From Linanthus parryae (taxonomy: Eukaryota; Streptophyta; Magnoliopsida; Ericales; Polemoniaceae), in NCBI GenBank assembly GCA_023055425.1, contig JALGPY010000009.1, forward strand, positions 17,549,775 to 17,613,774: a stretch of DNA of 64,000 bases. The letters run 5' to 3'. Position 1 is the stretch's first letter, and the number at the start of each line of letters is the position of its first letter. Below the pieces are notes generated by a model. The model was not told where the DNA came from. It saw only the letters and a list, made by a program, of their open reading frames with translations, and made no database searches. The position numbers were made by a program, and so were the translations under genes. Positions 1 to 10,939 of the stretch are shown one piece after another.

Positions 1-745
1 TGCGCATACCTGGCCAATAGAAAACCCCAGAAAGGCAATGATAAGTTCTATCAACCCCAGCATGACCCGCCGTGGGAGCACTGTGAAACTCAGTCAACAA
101 GAGGGCGCGAATAGAGGAATCACGGCTGACACAAATCCAGGATTTATAGTATAAAAAACTGGCTGTAAAAGGGAAGTGGGGGTGGGGGGGTTGGAATCAG
201 ACTGGACCGTGGCCAATAACGCTTGTAGTTCCGGCATGGTAGAAGCTTCACGCCGAAGAGCATCTAAAACTGCAGGTAGGGGTGCATGGCCGAAAGTAAT
301 AGGATAGATGGATCCTCGTCGTGTTCACGACTTGATAAGGCATCAGGAAATCGGTTCGCTGCACCTGGCTTGTACTCGATGCGAAACAGAAACCCCATCA
401 ACTTGCGGATATAAAACTGCTGATCTGACGTTTGTATTACCTGGGAAAAAAGCTCCTTGAGACTTCGCTGATAACTGCGAATCACGAACTCCCATCCCAA
501 CAAGTATTGTCGCCACTTCTGGACGGCTTCAACTACAACAGACAATTCTTTGTGATAGGCAGAGGCGGACTGTAGGCGTGGACCGATCTTCTTACTGAAG
601 AAAGCCAAGGGTTGGCCCTGCTGAAGTAAAACCGCACCAAGCCTTTGTCTGAGGCGTCAGTCTCAATGACGAAAGTCAAACTAAAATTAGGAAGATGCAA
701 AAATGGGGCAGTGGTCATGGCCTGTTTGAGGGCCGCAAAACTCAA
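1..745 (-). pseudogene. gypsy RNase H followed by start of integrase (broken)
   Basis: From 745 leftward the frame reads FLHLPNFSLTFVIETDASDKG, the RNase H entry with its first acidic residues. After a frameshift near 600-610 it continues as AFFSKKIGPRLQSASAYHKE, then a tryptophan-rich segment (KWRQYLLGWEF) and FRIEYKPGAANRFPDALSS, the end of a plant gypsy RNase H. Between about 264 and 1 another frame gives FHSAPTAGHAGVDRTYH and VFYWPGM, the HHCC zinc-binding domain that opens gypsy integrases. The catalytic core of integrase lies outside the window. The frameshifts show that this copy makes no full polyprotein. Confidence 0.8.
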
Positions 746-759
746 ATCAGCTCCCGGTG

Positions 760-1530
760 TCCATATGAATAAATATTCTTGAGCAAGTCAGTCAGTGGAG
801 AAGCAACTGTGGCATAATCACGAATGAACCAGCGGTAGTACCCAGTTAAACCCAAGAACCCTCACAACTGTTTGACGGACGACGGAGTAGGCCATGCAAC
901 CATGGCGTTAATCTGCTGAGAGTCTGCATGAAGCTGCCCTTCGGTTATCACGTGGTCCAAGTAGTCAACGCTCGTCCTGCTAAAGGAGCACTTTGTCATT
1001 TTAACATAAATCAATGCTCGGATAAAAGGAGTAGAAGCTGATCCAAGTGATGAGCATGCAACTCCAGAGAGGTGCTGTAGAGAAATATGTCGTCAAAGAA
1101 TACGATGACGAAGGAGCGCAACAGCGTACGAAAGATGCGGTTCATAGCCGCCTGAAAAGTGGAAGGTTCTTCGTTAGGCCAAATGGCATTACGAGGAACT
1201 CAAAATGGCCGTCGTGCGTACGAAAAGCAGTCTTCGCGATATCGGCATCATGCCTACAAATCTGGTGGTACCCGTAGCGTAAATCCGGCTTCGTGAAGTA
1301 ACGGGCTGCCTCAAGTTCATTGAACAATTCAACATTTGTTGGAATGGGAAACTGATCGGGAATTGTTTCAATCTTGAGCCAGCGATAATCCATGCAAAAG
1401 AGGTATGTGCAATCTTTCTTATGAACCAACATAATTGGCGACGAAAAAGCACTCTGGCTCGGCTGAATGATACCCTGATCCAACATCTCCCCAAATTGTC
1501 TCTCAATCTCAGATTTTCAGAAAATAGGGA
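760..1530 (-). pseudogene. gypsy reverse transcriptase (broken)
   Basis: The segment at 1142-1486 reads MLDQGIIQPSQSAFSSPIML, LVHKKD, FCMDYRWL, FTKPDLRYGYHQI and AFRTHDGHFEFLVMPFGLT, the ordered fingers and palm motifs of a Ty3/gypsy RT. The next segment (about 1083-1110), in a shifted frame, gives VIVFFDDIFL, the YDD-type active-site motif with phenylalanine before the two aspartates. No single frame joins these parts, so the gene is a pseudogene. Its position between protease and RNase H fits the gypsy order. Confidence 0.85.
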
Positions 1531-1720
1531 TAACGATGTAGTCGTACATTAACCGGCTTAGTCCCCGGATTCAGGTGAATACAGTGGTCCCACTGGGCAA
1601 TGCAAACAAGTAGTTGTAGGATATCTGTTTCAACGCGTGATCAACCCCTGAAAGCACAATCTGGTTCCCTTCCCATGCAAATTTCATCTTCAGTTTTCTA
1701 ATATCATGAGAGATTTTCCC

Positions 1721-2005
1721 CTAAGTTTGAAGCCATTGAATTCCCAACACATCATCGATACCATGAACATAGAGAACATAAAGATCAACTTCAAAGACTG
1801 TGCCCTGCACCGTCAAAGGAGTTTTCGGGCAATAGTATGAGCAGTGCAGGGATGCGTCGTTACCCACATAAAATTGAAACAGAGACACTGGGTGCAATAA
1901 TAGGGACAACTGCTCGGCCATGGCATGGTGTATGAAATTGTGAATAATGCCGCCGTCAATTAGTATCTGCACAGTTACGTTTGAACTAGTACCAGTCAAT
2001 TTCAA
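1721..2005 (-). pseudogene. gypsy aspartic protease
   Basis: This 94-residue open stretch contains VQILIDGGIIHNFIH, the retropepsin active site. It reads D-G-G where many families have D-S/T-G, a form common in plant gypsy elements. Downstream is DDVLGIQWLQT, the usual end of the protease domain (VLG.QWL). It lies between the gag knuckle and RT. A stop separates it from gag upstream, and no continuous frame leads into RT, so it is a remnant of the polyprotein rather than an independent gene. Confidence 0.75.
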
Positions 2006-2009
2006 TGAG

Positions 2010-3182
2010 CTAGGCTCTGATCATCCTCCTCGTCGCTAACCGGAGTATCAATTTCATAATCATCGATACCCAAAAGAGCAAGGAATCGAGATTCGCATTT
2101 GTGTCCGCGCACAAACTTCTCATTACTGTTGAAGCAATACTTGCGCGTTCCTCGCGCTCGGCCGGTGTCAAACGCACAAACGGCAAGTCGTCTGTTTTGG
2201 CCGTGGGGGCCGGTAAACTGCCCGGTGTGGCCGTGGGCGTGGTGGTAGTATTAGCCGCTTCCCGGTTGGTGGAAGGTGTCGAGGAACGTTGTGGGATGTA
2301 GCCTTGTAGAAATTCCTCTTGTCTGGCGTCTAGCTCGTGCGCCATAGCAATTGTTTCCGTTAAAGTCCTCGGGTTACGAAGCATGAGTTCGCGCCTAAGC
2401 GTTTGTTTAAGGCCTTCCCGAAAAAGAGAGATCAACACCGAATCTTCCACACCCGATATCTTGTTCAAAACGGTCTCAAATTCTATCTGATACGCCCACA
2501 CCGTAGAACGTTGTTTGAGTTTCGATATTGTGCCCATATAGTCTTCATAGTGTCCTGTATCGAAGCGCTGCTTGACGGCTACTAAAAATTCCATCAACGT
2601 TCCAGTGGTGTGATTAGATTGGTAATAAAGAAACCATTCTGAAGCCGTATGGTTAATAAGCATGGAGACAATTTGTATTCGCCCGGTTTCCGCGGTACGA
2701 TAATAGTCAAAGTATTTCTGAATGCGAAAAATCCAGCCTACAAGATCGTCTCCGTTGAAACGCGGAGATTCAACTCTCATTCGTGGGTTCGGGTCTGTGC
2801 CGATGATGGTATTGTTTCAGCTGTTTCTTGGCCCGGTGCGCGAAGGAGGAGGCTGCCACGCTGCGAGGGAGCCATCGGTGGAGGGGCACTGGTCGGGTGG
2901 CGCAGAGGTGGCCGTGGTTGGTTCGGGCTCAATAATCCGCGCACTGAGTTGCTGAATGGAGTCAGCTAGGGTTCGGATTTCCGTCTCAAATCGTTGTTCC
3001 CAGCGTTTTTCCGTGGTAAGGATGTCATTGTTGAGGGACTTGACGGCGTTGACGAAGTCCTGTTGACCGAGGAGTGGCGGGGTTGTCAAACCCGTGTCTT
3101 CGGGGTTCACCATGGTTGACGATGGTGGAAGGGAAGTTCTGGAAGTCGTCGCAGGGAAGGGAGGCTCGTCCAACGAGATCAA
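2010..3182 (-). pseudogene. gypsy gag (broken by a stop and a frameshift)
   Basis: An N-terminal part (3182-2817) with a proline/threonine-rich head and a likely coiled coil ends at an in-frame TGA. The same frame resumes within about ten codons at 2780-2010 as the Retrotrans_gag domain: FNGDDLVGWIFRIQKYFDYY, then SEWFLYYQ, FLVAVKQRF and YQIEFETVLNKISG. Near 2150-2095 the zinc knuckle appears one frame away as CFNSNEKFVRGHKC. The second cysteine expected in this family (C-X2-C-X7-H-X-C) is a serine here. The stop, the frameshift and the lost ligand all point to an old, inactive copy. Confidence 0.8.
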
Positions 3183-3198
3183 TGGAAAGCACCAAAGT

Positions 3199-3470
3199 TG
3201 TTACCTAGGTGGTCACAATGGCGATTCAGCACCAATGGAAGGGAAGAAGCAGAGGGACGAAGGAGAGAAGAGGGATGGGAAACAGAGAGGAGAATATAGA
3301 TTTAGGTTTGGAAATTTTCTTATTGATGTTGTTTTAGAAAATTTACACCCTTTTATGACCACTAACTCTTACAGTTCGACCATATTCTTAACCCGGGTAA
3401 AGAACCGTATAGAAACACCGGATAAAATCAAATAACATTATTTCTCAATATTAAATAAACTAGTTCTCAA
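3199..3470 (-). repeat. possible short gypsy LTR next to gag
   Basis: Just upstream of gag (minus sense) the sequence is pyrimidine-rich on the minus strand, like the R/U5 part of many plant gypsy LTRs. It ends in TAACA next to a sequence that could be a primer-binding site (TTTGGTGCTTTCC). Its outer limit could be the TG near 3470. I could not find a second copy, so the limits and identity are tentative. The LTR may also extend further right, to the insertion at 3649. Confidence 0.3.
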
Positions 3471-3515
3471 AAAAATATATTTAATAAACGAACAAAATTA
3501 ACGCCGACTCTTCGG

Positions 3516-3647
3516 CTACACATAATCACGCAAACAGATCGGAGGACCCACGTTGAGCTTAGGTCGCTCTTTGGGCTCGTCGTCTCCATCCACGACCTCA
3601 TCATCATCAGCATCCATGTCACCTCGTAACGCAACCGTATCAAATCC
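3516..3647 (-). pseudogene. acidic tail resembling the C-terminus of a gypsy polyprotein
   Basis: On the minus strand a frame runs from about 3647 to a TAG at 3516-3518. It encodes an acidic stretch (MDADDDEVVDGDDEPKERP) and ends KLNVGPPICLRDYV. Plant gypsy polyproteins often end in an acidic linker followed by RPKRN.. and a ..RDYV-like end, so this looks like a pol tail. It is cut on its upstream side by the copia LTR at 3649. If correct, minus-strand order is pol tail, possible LTR, then gag of the neighbouring element, as in tandem or recombinant elements. Confidence 0.35.
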
Positions 3648-3648
3648 T

Positions 3649-4500
3649 TGGAATTACGAAATAATCCTACCACTTTTATTTGTCCAAAATCGTGTTCGGA
3701 TGAATGAAAAATTTAAGTGTGAAACAGAATAATAGAATTTTGGAAATACAAAAGTGTACCACATCTTCTTTCAGAACAATTTAAGGTTGCATAAGTACCT
3801 CAGGTTTCGAACATAAGGGCAAGCCCTGTGGGCGTAGCAATTTTTTTGCGTGGAGAGGACCTAGCCAAATTCCGAACCAAAACACGTGCGCGCCGCACCG
3901 TCCGTCCAGATCGTCTTGGCACGACACGAATCGAATCGGGTTGGGTCGTGGGTGTGGGTTGGGCTGGCTAATCAAGCCTATACATAAATCTTTCGGCTAA
4001 AAATGAACTCTTGAATCATTCTTTTTATCCATGGACTTTCACCAAATAGATTTTACATTCAAACCAAAATTGGTAACAGTTCCAGAAAGTCACGACTGTT
4101 ATGAACGGTTATAATTGTTTGACCAGGTATCTCAGCTATTATAAATGGCATACATCCCCATTCATTTTACTCACTTCAAGATATTCAAACAACACCAAGA
4201 CTCTTGCATCTCTTCTTTTCTATTCCTTTTACTAGAGATAGTTCCAATACCTTTGTTGAGAATCCTCGAGATCGTCGCTGACTTAATCAGCGGATTATCA
4301 AACCTTTGTAAGTCATTTCTTACTTTTATGTTTTCATTTCAGTATTAAATCTTCTGTTTTATGTCTCAATTTCTTATTTTACGTCGAATCTGGTTTTCCC
4401 TATTTCTGTACTGCTTATATTTTTATCTGTTTCATTTTAATAGCACTCACAAATAATTGTATTAACGAGTCTATATAGAACTTATTGATACTGTTTGCAA
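3649..4500 (+). repeat. Copia-1 5' LTR
   Basis: It begins TGGAATTACGAAATAATCC and matches the 3' copy starting at 28971 (TGATATTATGAAATAATCC). The match is continuous to about 4240, including a TATTATAAAT promoter-like box at 4136-4145 (TATTATAAATAG in the other copy). Beyond about 4250 the two copies become hard to align, so the right end is approximate. No clear primer-binding site was recognised before gag. Confidence 0.7.
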
Positions 4501-4578
4501 AGAGTTATTAATAGTACTAGTGCATTATGGTTTCTGGTTTATTTTGTTACTGTTTCTTTTGCATTACGAATTTCGGCG

Positions 4579-5640
4579 ATGGCCATAACTGGTAGTATTA
4601 GTCAGTCCACCTGTAATAACCTGAGTGTATTGTCAATCAATTGTCATGAGGAGAAACCAGGGCAGGTTAATAATCCGAAGGACTTAAAGAAAGGGCAACA
4701 GAAGATGCTATTCAACTAGACAAACTTGAACATGGCAAAGTTTCTTCGGGAAGATGCTCCCACACTACCTCAAAACGCAAACAGACAAACAAATGAAGTG
4801 GTGGATGGGAAACCATTCAATTTTTTTGGCTAAAAACTTTATACTTGGCGGTTTGGACAATAATTTCTATGGATTTTATTGTGTAGCGAAACCCGCTAAA
4901 GATCTATGGGAATCACTAGATAAAAATTATAAAAACGAAGACGCGGGAGCCAATAAATTTGTGGTTGCTAAATTTTTGAAATTTAACATGGTTGATTCAA
5001 ATGCTGTAAAAATTCCAGTGCAGGAACTGCAGGTAATTCATCTTGCCATCCATGGCAAATGAATGACTTTCAGGGAGTCGTTGCAAGTTGCGTGCATGAT
5101 TGAGAAGTTGCCTCCCTCTTGGAAGGATTTTATGAACTATCTCAAACTTAAACGCAAGGAAATAAAGATGGAAGATCTCATTGTTCAGATAAGGATCGAG
5201 GAAGATGATAGCAACTCCGACAAGACACGAATGGTGCAATCCAAGGCAAATGTAGCGGACCATGTTTCTAAGAAGAACAAAACAAAGGCTAGAGACATGG
5301 ACGCCGCCGATGTGGAAGGGAAATTTTTCAAAAAGAAAGAGCCGTAATTGCGGAAAAATTGGGCATCGCCGAAGCAGGTGCAAAAAGAAACGGAAGAATC
5401 CAAATAGGAAAACCAAAGCCAAGTTGCTGAAGTCAAAAAATATGATCGTGTATTCGTCTATCCACGGTTGTCTCGGAGGTGAATATAATTGGGAGCAATC
5501 CAAGGGAGTGGTGGGTCAATACTTGCACCACCTGTCACCTATGCTCGAAAAAATCCAAGTTCACCAACTACGAACTGGTGAAGGACAGAGAACAATTATA
5601 CATGGGAAACTCCTCATCCTTTGTGGTTGAAGAAAAATAA
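4579..5640 (+). pseudogene. Copia-1 gag (broken)
   Basis: The frame opens at MAITGSISQSTCNNLSVLS (4579) and reads LKKGQQKMLFN before a stop. Neighbouring frames continue with AKDLWESLDKNYKNEDAGAN, KFVVAKFLKFNMVDS, VQELQVI and then SLQVACMIEKLPPSWKDFMN, KEIKMEDLIVQIRIEEDD. These are typical of a plant copia gag (UBN2/DUF4219 type). A degenerate knuckle NCGKIGHRRSRC follows, lacking the first cysteine of C-X2-C-X4-H-X4-C. Several stops and at least two frameshifts make it non-functional. Confidence 0.8.
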
Positions 5641-5932
5641 CTGTCACCCTCAAATGACTTCGGAGAAATTTTGTACGCTTAACGATGGGCAACATGTTTC
5701 AGAAATTTGCAACAATTTGGTTTCAGGATATTTGTTAGTCAAGAAATGATTCAAACTTCTTTTCATATTCTAGGAAATTATACTAGTTAAGAGTTGCATG
5801 TACGTATGCAAGCGTTACCTTAGCGATGAGATGTTCAAACTCAACGTAATGACTGTGATGCCTACTAAGGCTATAAATAAATATGATGCTCCCATTTATT
5901 TAGCCAAGTCTTCTAAATTATGAGATAGCAGG
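5641..5932 (+). pseudogene. Copia-1 protease/gag-pre-integrase region, first part (degraded)
   Basis: Only scraps are readable, such as DEMFKLNVMTVMPTKAINKY and YLAKSSKL followed by a stop and DSR, which match the linker before the pre-integrase zinc domain. The frame is interrupted at 5932 by a solo LTR and resumes at 7718 as RLCHVNYNSI, the GRLGHVNY motif of the GAG_pre-integrase domain. Joining across the insertion restores the expected order. The protease active site is not recognisable. Confidence 0.6.
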
Positions 5933-7712
5933 TGTTAGACCTCGAGTAGGTGCTGAATTAATAGCAAGTGCACATTGTCTATCGTCTTTTTTATGGTAAT
6001 TCCTAGGTTTATATCAAACCCACAAAACTCAAAGAGACGAATTAACCTACTGGTAGTGGAAATGTGACTGGGGGGTTTGTTTTGAACCGGTAACTAAATA
6101 TAACAACTAAGACAATTAATAATTGAAAACGGCGAGAATTCAAGTAAATAAGGCACTAGGGCTCCTTGTTGGGATGATACTGCTATTTTCCGAGAATCCT
6201 AATGGATCATGAAATCTTGAAGTGGAGGATATTCAAACCAGGGCAAGTATAGTAGGCCGAATACAACACTACCATTTGATTAAAGCTGCTATTCACGTTG
6301 TCACGTGCTCTTGCTAACTATTAACCAAGCATAAAGAATTATTCTACTCCTAACGGAACAAGAATAAATAATAAATGGTGTGTCAAAGCTGCTTCACCTA
6401 AAATTGGAGGACCCGCGGTCGCAAGCGATTAACCAACTCTAAAGCTTTACTTATTATTTAAAGCATTCATTTATCTTGTTCCAACATCAAACGCCTACAA
6501 GTCCTGTTACGAATGCTCGATTTACTAACAAAAAAGTAAGCATACAGGAAACATTGAACTGAGTGTATAGTCAAATCACGAATGGACATGAATACTCTCC
6601 AAACCATTAGCATGAATCAAGAATCCATAAGGATATCAATCCGAATCATCACCCTAGGTACGCAACTAGGGCTATAGCAATGGAGGTTTTGGCCTCTCAT
6701 CATAAGTTGAGAATACAATAAATGGTCAATTACTAATTACCCACCTCCAGTATGGCATAATGATCCATATCACTCCCCACTTTTAAAACTACATAATTAC
6801 CACGTAACGTTTACTATTGTTTGCATTTAACAAATGGGATGAACATAAGATCAAACTAGAAGAGAAAACGCGAACTTGTTCCGCCCCTTGGTGAAATCCT
6901 CGCTCTCATGTCGTATTTTCTAGCCTCCCAAGCGTGAATAAATGATTTTAGGCTTCTAGGTTAACTTTATACGTGTTGGGATGATTTAGGATGGTCCATA
7001 AAGTCAAATTTAACATTTTTCCTGTTAAAACCCGTTGCAGATAATTGGCTCACCGTGGTGGGAGCTCTGCTCGTCGCAATGGCGTGCTGCTTCAATGCAT
7101 GGTCTTCGCGGGGCCTTAAATTTCTCATCAAGATATCGGTTGAGAACTACCATATATTGTTGGAAAGCTCTAGAACTCTAGTTTCCAATTTTGCCGATTT
7201 CATTGCAAAATTCTAAGCAGGAATTATGTGGTGATTAGAATAAGGAAGAATGTCCTGATTTAGCTCTTCAACTTTGCATTGTAACTTCATTTCTTATCAT
7301 AATTTGCTTTCCTCTTGCTTACCCAGATTTCTTAGACCTTTATTCCTATCTTGATGTATTTTTTTGTATTGCCTTAATGTCCTCTCAAGTGAAAGCTCCT
7401 TTAATCTTGATCATCTTTCGTTCTTCGTTTGATTCCTTATATTTGCGCTTCATTCTATCATTTTTGATTCCGCACCGCCATCACCTATTCCTAAAATACA
7501 CTTAAAAAGTCCCGTGACTTAACGGTGTTGGAAAAAATGCGCTAAAATAATGTCAATATAGGAAAAATAGCATGAAAAACAATTAGCTCATAAAATGCTC
7601 GCAATGGTGTGTTTTTGGTATTTTTACCTCATTTAAGCCATTATCTATTAAAATTCCTCATAAAATCATATAAAATTAGAGTCTAAAGCATTACAAAAAA
7701 TGGGTATTTTCA
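5933..7712. mobile_element. Solo LTR, family not assigned (1,780 bp)
   Basis: It starts TGTTAGACCTCGAGTAGG and ends GGGTATTTTCA, so it has TG...CA ends. It is flanked by GCAGG (5928-5932) and GTAGG (7713-7717), a 5-bp target duplication with one mismatch. The host copia frame reads through when it is removed. No coding domain is present, so this is a solo LTR left by LTR-LTR recombination, or possibly a non-coding element. Orientation is not determined. Its length and ends recall large gypsy-type LTRs, but that is only an impression. Confidence 0.75.
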
Positions 7713-7717
7713 GTAGG

Positions 7718-8704
7718 CTATGTCACGTCAACTACAATTCCATTTGAAAGTTAATGTATGTGGAGTATCTTCCAATCGCAAATACACATACGTGTAACAA
7801 ATGCGAGACTTGCGTTGAAGAGAATTAACAAAGAAATCATTTCGATCAATTGAAAACAAAATAACTATACCCTTGCATTAAGTTATACAGATATTTGTGA
7901 TTTGAAGATTCTCCAAACAAGATGTGGGAAGAAGTACTTCATAATTGTTATAGATGATTGTACAAGATATTTATATATCTATCTTCTCCGAATTAAAGAC
8001 GAAACAATTGATATGTTCAAACACTATAAAAATGAAGTGGAAAATCAATTCGGAACGAAAAATAAAATGGTGTGCAGAAGTAGAGGCGGAGAGTATGGAT
8101 CACCACTAAAAGACACATGTCTAGAAAGTGAAATTATTCACTAAACTATGGTACCCCACTCGCCTGAACCAAATGGCGTAGCCGAGAGGAAAAATAGGAT
8201 TTTGAAAGAGATGCTAAACGCATTACTCCTGAGTTCGGGTTTACAAAACAACTTTTGGGATGAATCCATATTGATGAAAAACCATATCCTTAACAGGATA
8301 CCTCGTAAAATGTTGACAAAAATCCATATGAACTATGGAACGGAAAGCCACCATCCTAAGTACCTCAAAATGTGGGGGGTGTCTTGCAAAGGTAGAAATA
8401 TGAGTACCTAAAAAGGTGAAACTCGGACGGAAGATGGTATATTACGTCTTTGTCGGGTATGCTCATAATAGTAGTGCATATCGGTTTTTGATTATCAAAT
8501 CGGAAATCAAAGGTTTACACGAAAATACTTTCTTTGAGTCATGCAATGCTTCGTTCTTCGAAGATGTATTTCCATAGAAAAGAACGAACAAATTTCTAGT
8601 AAAAGAGTTCGGAAACCTATATCCCAATTGTCCAAAAAGAAAGACGAATATAGATGTAGAAAGCGGGCAAAAGTTGCCAAAACATTTGTCCTGAAATTTT
8701 AACC
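7718..8704 (+). pseudogene. Copia-1 pre-integrase and integrase core (broken)
   Basis: The first part gives HVNYNSI, YLPIANTHTCNKCETCVEEN (the zinc-binding H..H..C..C module). The integrase core follows at 7902-8411: KKYFIIVIDDCTRYLYIYLL, then MVCRSRGGEYGSP, HSPEPNGVAERKNRILKEML and NRIPRKM. The second catalytic position, normally SD.GGE, reads SRGGE, so one catalytic aspartate is lost. The last catalytic glutamate (VAERKN) is kept. A stop sits between the two halves at about 8142-8144. The segment ends at the TSD of the next insertion. Confidence 0.8.
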
Positions 8705-10109
8705 TGTTGGGTTTTGACGTACGTAACGCAGCGAAATAACAAAAAATTCCTACTCAAATCCCACCAAGGATCACAGGAAGAGCTATCATAACATGACAAG
8801 ATCATAGAAGATGTGTACCTTGGTTTGAGAGATCACACGAAGAATAGTGTTTTTGTCTCTATGAATATCCACACCTTGGATTCTTGATTGGATTCCTTCT
8901 CATCATGTAGTGCTAGCAACGGAAGAAGGAGGAGGATTATCACGCAAAACGGAGCACCTAGCCGTGCCTAGGGAGGCCGACGGCAAGGAGGGGAGGACGT
9001 GTTGGGGCTCTCAGGCTCTTCCTTGTCTCTCTCTTTCTCTCTTTGCTTTGTTATGTTCACTCAAATAATGACTTGTGTAGAGAATTAACAAGCTAAAGTT
9101 CCTTTATATAGTCATAACTCCTTATTAACTACATAAAAGGCCCCAATACTAATCATGTCCTTACATGGATTAGCCCACATGCAAATTAGTCCTATTAACT
9201 TTTCATGTGGTTGCGTTATGATCCTTTTATTAATTAGTCCAACTAATTAATACCTATTTCCAATTTAATCCATCCAATTTGTTACCCCATAGGTTTCTAC
9301 TTAGTTGGTAGTAACTTATTACTAACATGGAGTGGTGTCTAGCAACACATCCATGTCACCCAACTAATAGAAATAAGTCAGTGATTCCGACAAACCTCGT
9401 GCCCAATATCACATATTGTATTATCCCTTTGTCTCCATATCCGGATTGGACACGAGACATAATAGTCACACTCGTATATCCAATCCATAGTTTTCTCGAT
9501 CATGGGAATATGCTTATGAAAGCAGATAACATAAATATCTCCATATTGATTTATCTGAGTCTGGCCAGACATTCAATAAGCACCATCCCGTGAGTGGCTG
9601 TGGATATTTTCTCCGATTACGTGAGAGGGAAAAATCTTCTCTACATCACTACGATCTCTAAGCTTACTTCCTATCATGTCCGATAGCTATCTTTATAGTT
9701 ACCCGGTTAAGGCGCAACGTTGGATAATATCAAAGCATGATATTCCACAACTAGAGTATCTACTGACTTCAAGTCTAAGGCTTACAATATCATTAGCACT
9801 ACGAGAAGCGATTGTGACTTTGACATAATCTAATGTATCTTTCTCGTCGTGGGTCAATCGAGTATACCATTACTCCTAATGCATACCCATGTGTTAGACT
9901 TAATATCTTCATATCAATCTACACACATACTAGTCTATATTTGATTGTCCTATTAACCAATATAATGGACTAGAGATATTTAAGATAAATAACACATTGT
10001 ATCTAAGGAATTCATTATATTAAATATCACAATAATTAATAGATGAATATTCTAGCCAAAACATTGTTCATACTAAATATAGATTGCCTCTAGGGCACCA
10101 ATTCCAACA
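8705..10109 (-). mobile_element. Solo LTR of the Angela-like copia family (1,405 bp)
   Basis: It is bounded by TGTTGGGTTTTGACG and AGGGCACCAATTCCAACA, with a perfect 5-bp target duplication TAACC at 8700-8704 and 10110-10114. Its ends and internal blocks (CTGGCCAGACATTC, the ATTGCCTCTAGGGCA end, paired TTAATTAAT tracts) match the LTRs at 17319, 24353, 39239 and 41164. In the sense of the family it lies on the minus strand. Removing it restores the Copia-1 frame (integrase to RT), so no internal region was ever joined here in the present arrangement. This is a clean case of LTR-LTR recombination. Confidence 0.88.
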
Positions 10110-10114
10110 TAACC

Positions 10115-10708
10115 TACTTGGTAAAAAATGAGCGTCAAACCTACACGGAAGCTATGTCTAATGTGGATGAGTCATATTGGAATGAGGAATTGAATATGGA
10201 AATTGAATCCGTATTTCAAAATTATACTTGTCAATTAGTGAGTCTTCCACCAGAAAATAAAGTATTGGGTTGTTAGTCGGATTATAAGCGAAAGCTTAAA
10301 CATGATTGTTCAATTGACAAGTATAAGGCTCGACATGTCTCAAAAGGTTTTGAACAAAAGGATGGTATTGACTATTTCAATGCTTACTCACTAGTAACAA
10401 GCTTAATGTCCATTTGCATGTTTTTAGCAATTGCAGCTATAAATAATCTTAAAATTCACCAAATTTACGCTAAGACTTCATTTTAAACGGTGAATTAGAC
10501 AAAGAGATAATATAGAACAACCTGAGGGGTTCATTGTCTTGGATACGAAAATAAGGCGTGTTGTTTGGTGAAATCTCTTTATTATCTGAAACAAGAACCA
10601 GAATAATGGCATATTTGATAATACCATGTTATCTAGTGGGTTTCATATTAATGAATGTGGCAAGTGTGTTTATACTAAAACTAATCGTGTTGGATATGTC
10701 ATTGTACG
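10115..10708 (+). pseudogene. Copia-1 reverse transcriptase, N-terminal half (broken)
   Basis: The frame reads VENEPRTYTEAMSNVDESYW, EELNMEIESVFQNYTCQLVS, DYKRKLKHDCSIDKYKARHV, SKGFEQKDGIDYFNAYSLVT and MFLAIAAINNLKIHQIYAKT. This is the RVT_2 domain of copia elements up to the palm. Several stops follow. The Copia-2 insertion at 10709 falls just before the codons for the YLDD active site, which are found 16.7 kb away at 27435-27446. Confidence 0.8.
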
Positions 10709-10743
10709 TGAAGGGGTGTACTGTAGGTAGAAAAACATGATCA

Positions 10744-10778
10744 ATACTCTATATGGGGGGGGGGGTTGAATAGAGTAT
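10744..10778 (-). other. U5 hairpin with G/C-tract loop, Copia-2 left LTR
   Basis: ATACTCTA (10744-10751) pairs with TAGAGTAT (10771-10778) around a loop with 11 consecutive G (C in element sense). The same structure is at 26222-26255, 42539-42569 and 51316-51349, with tracts of 11, 7 and 10 G. It lies about 35-70 bp from the LTR end, close to the primer-binding site. Confidence 0.7.
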
Positions 10779-10833
10779 GCAGTCTTTTGCCAAACTGTTC
10801 AAGAATAGTGGTTTCAAAAGATTTGTAAAGAGA

Positions 10834-10939
10834 TTCACGGCCTTGAAATAAGTTTCAAGCCCTTTGAATAAAACAATTAGAGTAAACAGAAGAGTAAGTC
10901 TATTTCAAGGTCTTGAAAAGAATTTCAAACCCTTGAAAT
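10834..10939. repeat. Two palindrome pairs, Copia-2 left LTR
   Basis: Motif starts are 10834/10854 and 10904/10924, both exactly 20 bp apart. Each pair has one full palindrome (TTCAAGGTCTTGAA type) and one reduced partner (TTCAAGCCCTTTGAA, TTCAAACCCTTGAA). The right LTR has the same pairs at 26310/26330 and 26379/26399. Confidence 0.85.

Larger units (their letters stand above)
1..3198 (-). mobile_element. Ty3/gypsy LTR retrotransposon, internal region, partial (gag to start of integrase)
   Basis: Read right to left on the minus strand, this stretch gives gag, a CCHC-like knuckle, aspartic protease, reverse transcriptase, RNase H and then the zinc-binding start of integrase, which is the Ty3/gypsy gene order. 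It runs off the left edge of the window, so integrase core and the 3' LTR are not visible. Every domain is broken by in-frame stops or frameshifts, so the copy is inactive. Its right side is bordered by a possible LTR (3199-3470) and by the 5' LTR of another element at 3649. Subfamily assignment is not possible by eye. Confidence 0.85.

Noticed and set aside
2649..2969. Plus-strand ORFs over the gypsy gag (2649-2969 and 2722-2955)
   Set aside because: They are antisense shadows of gag, arising from its proline and serine-rich codons.
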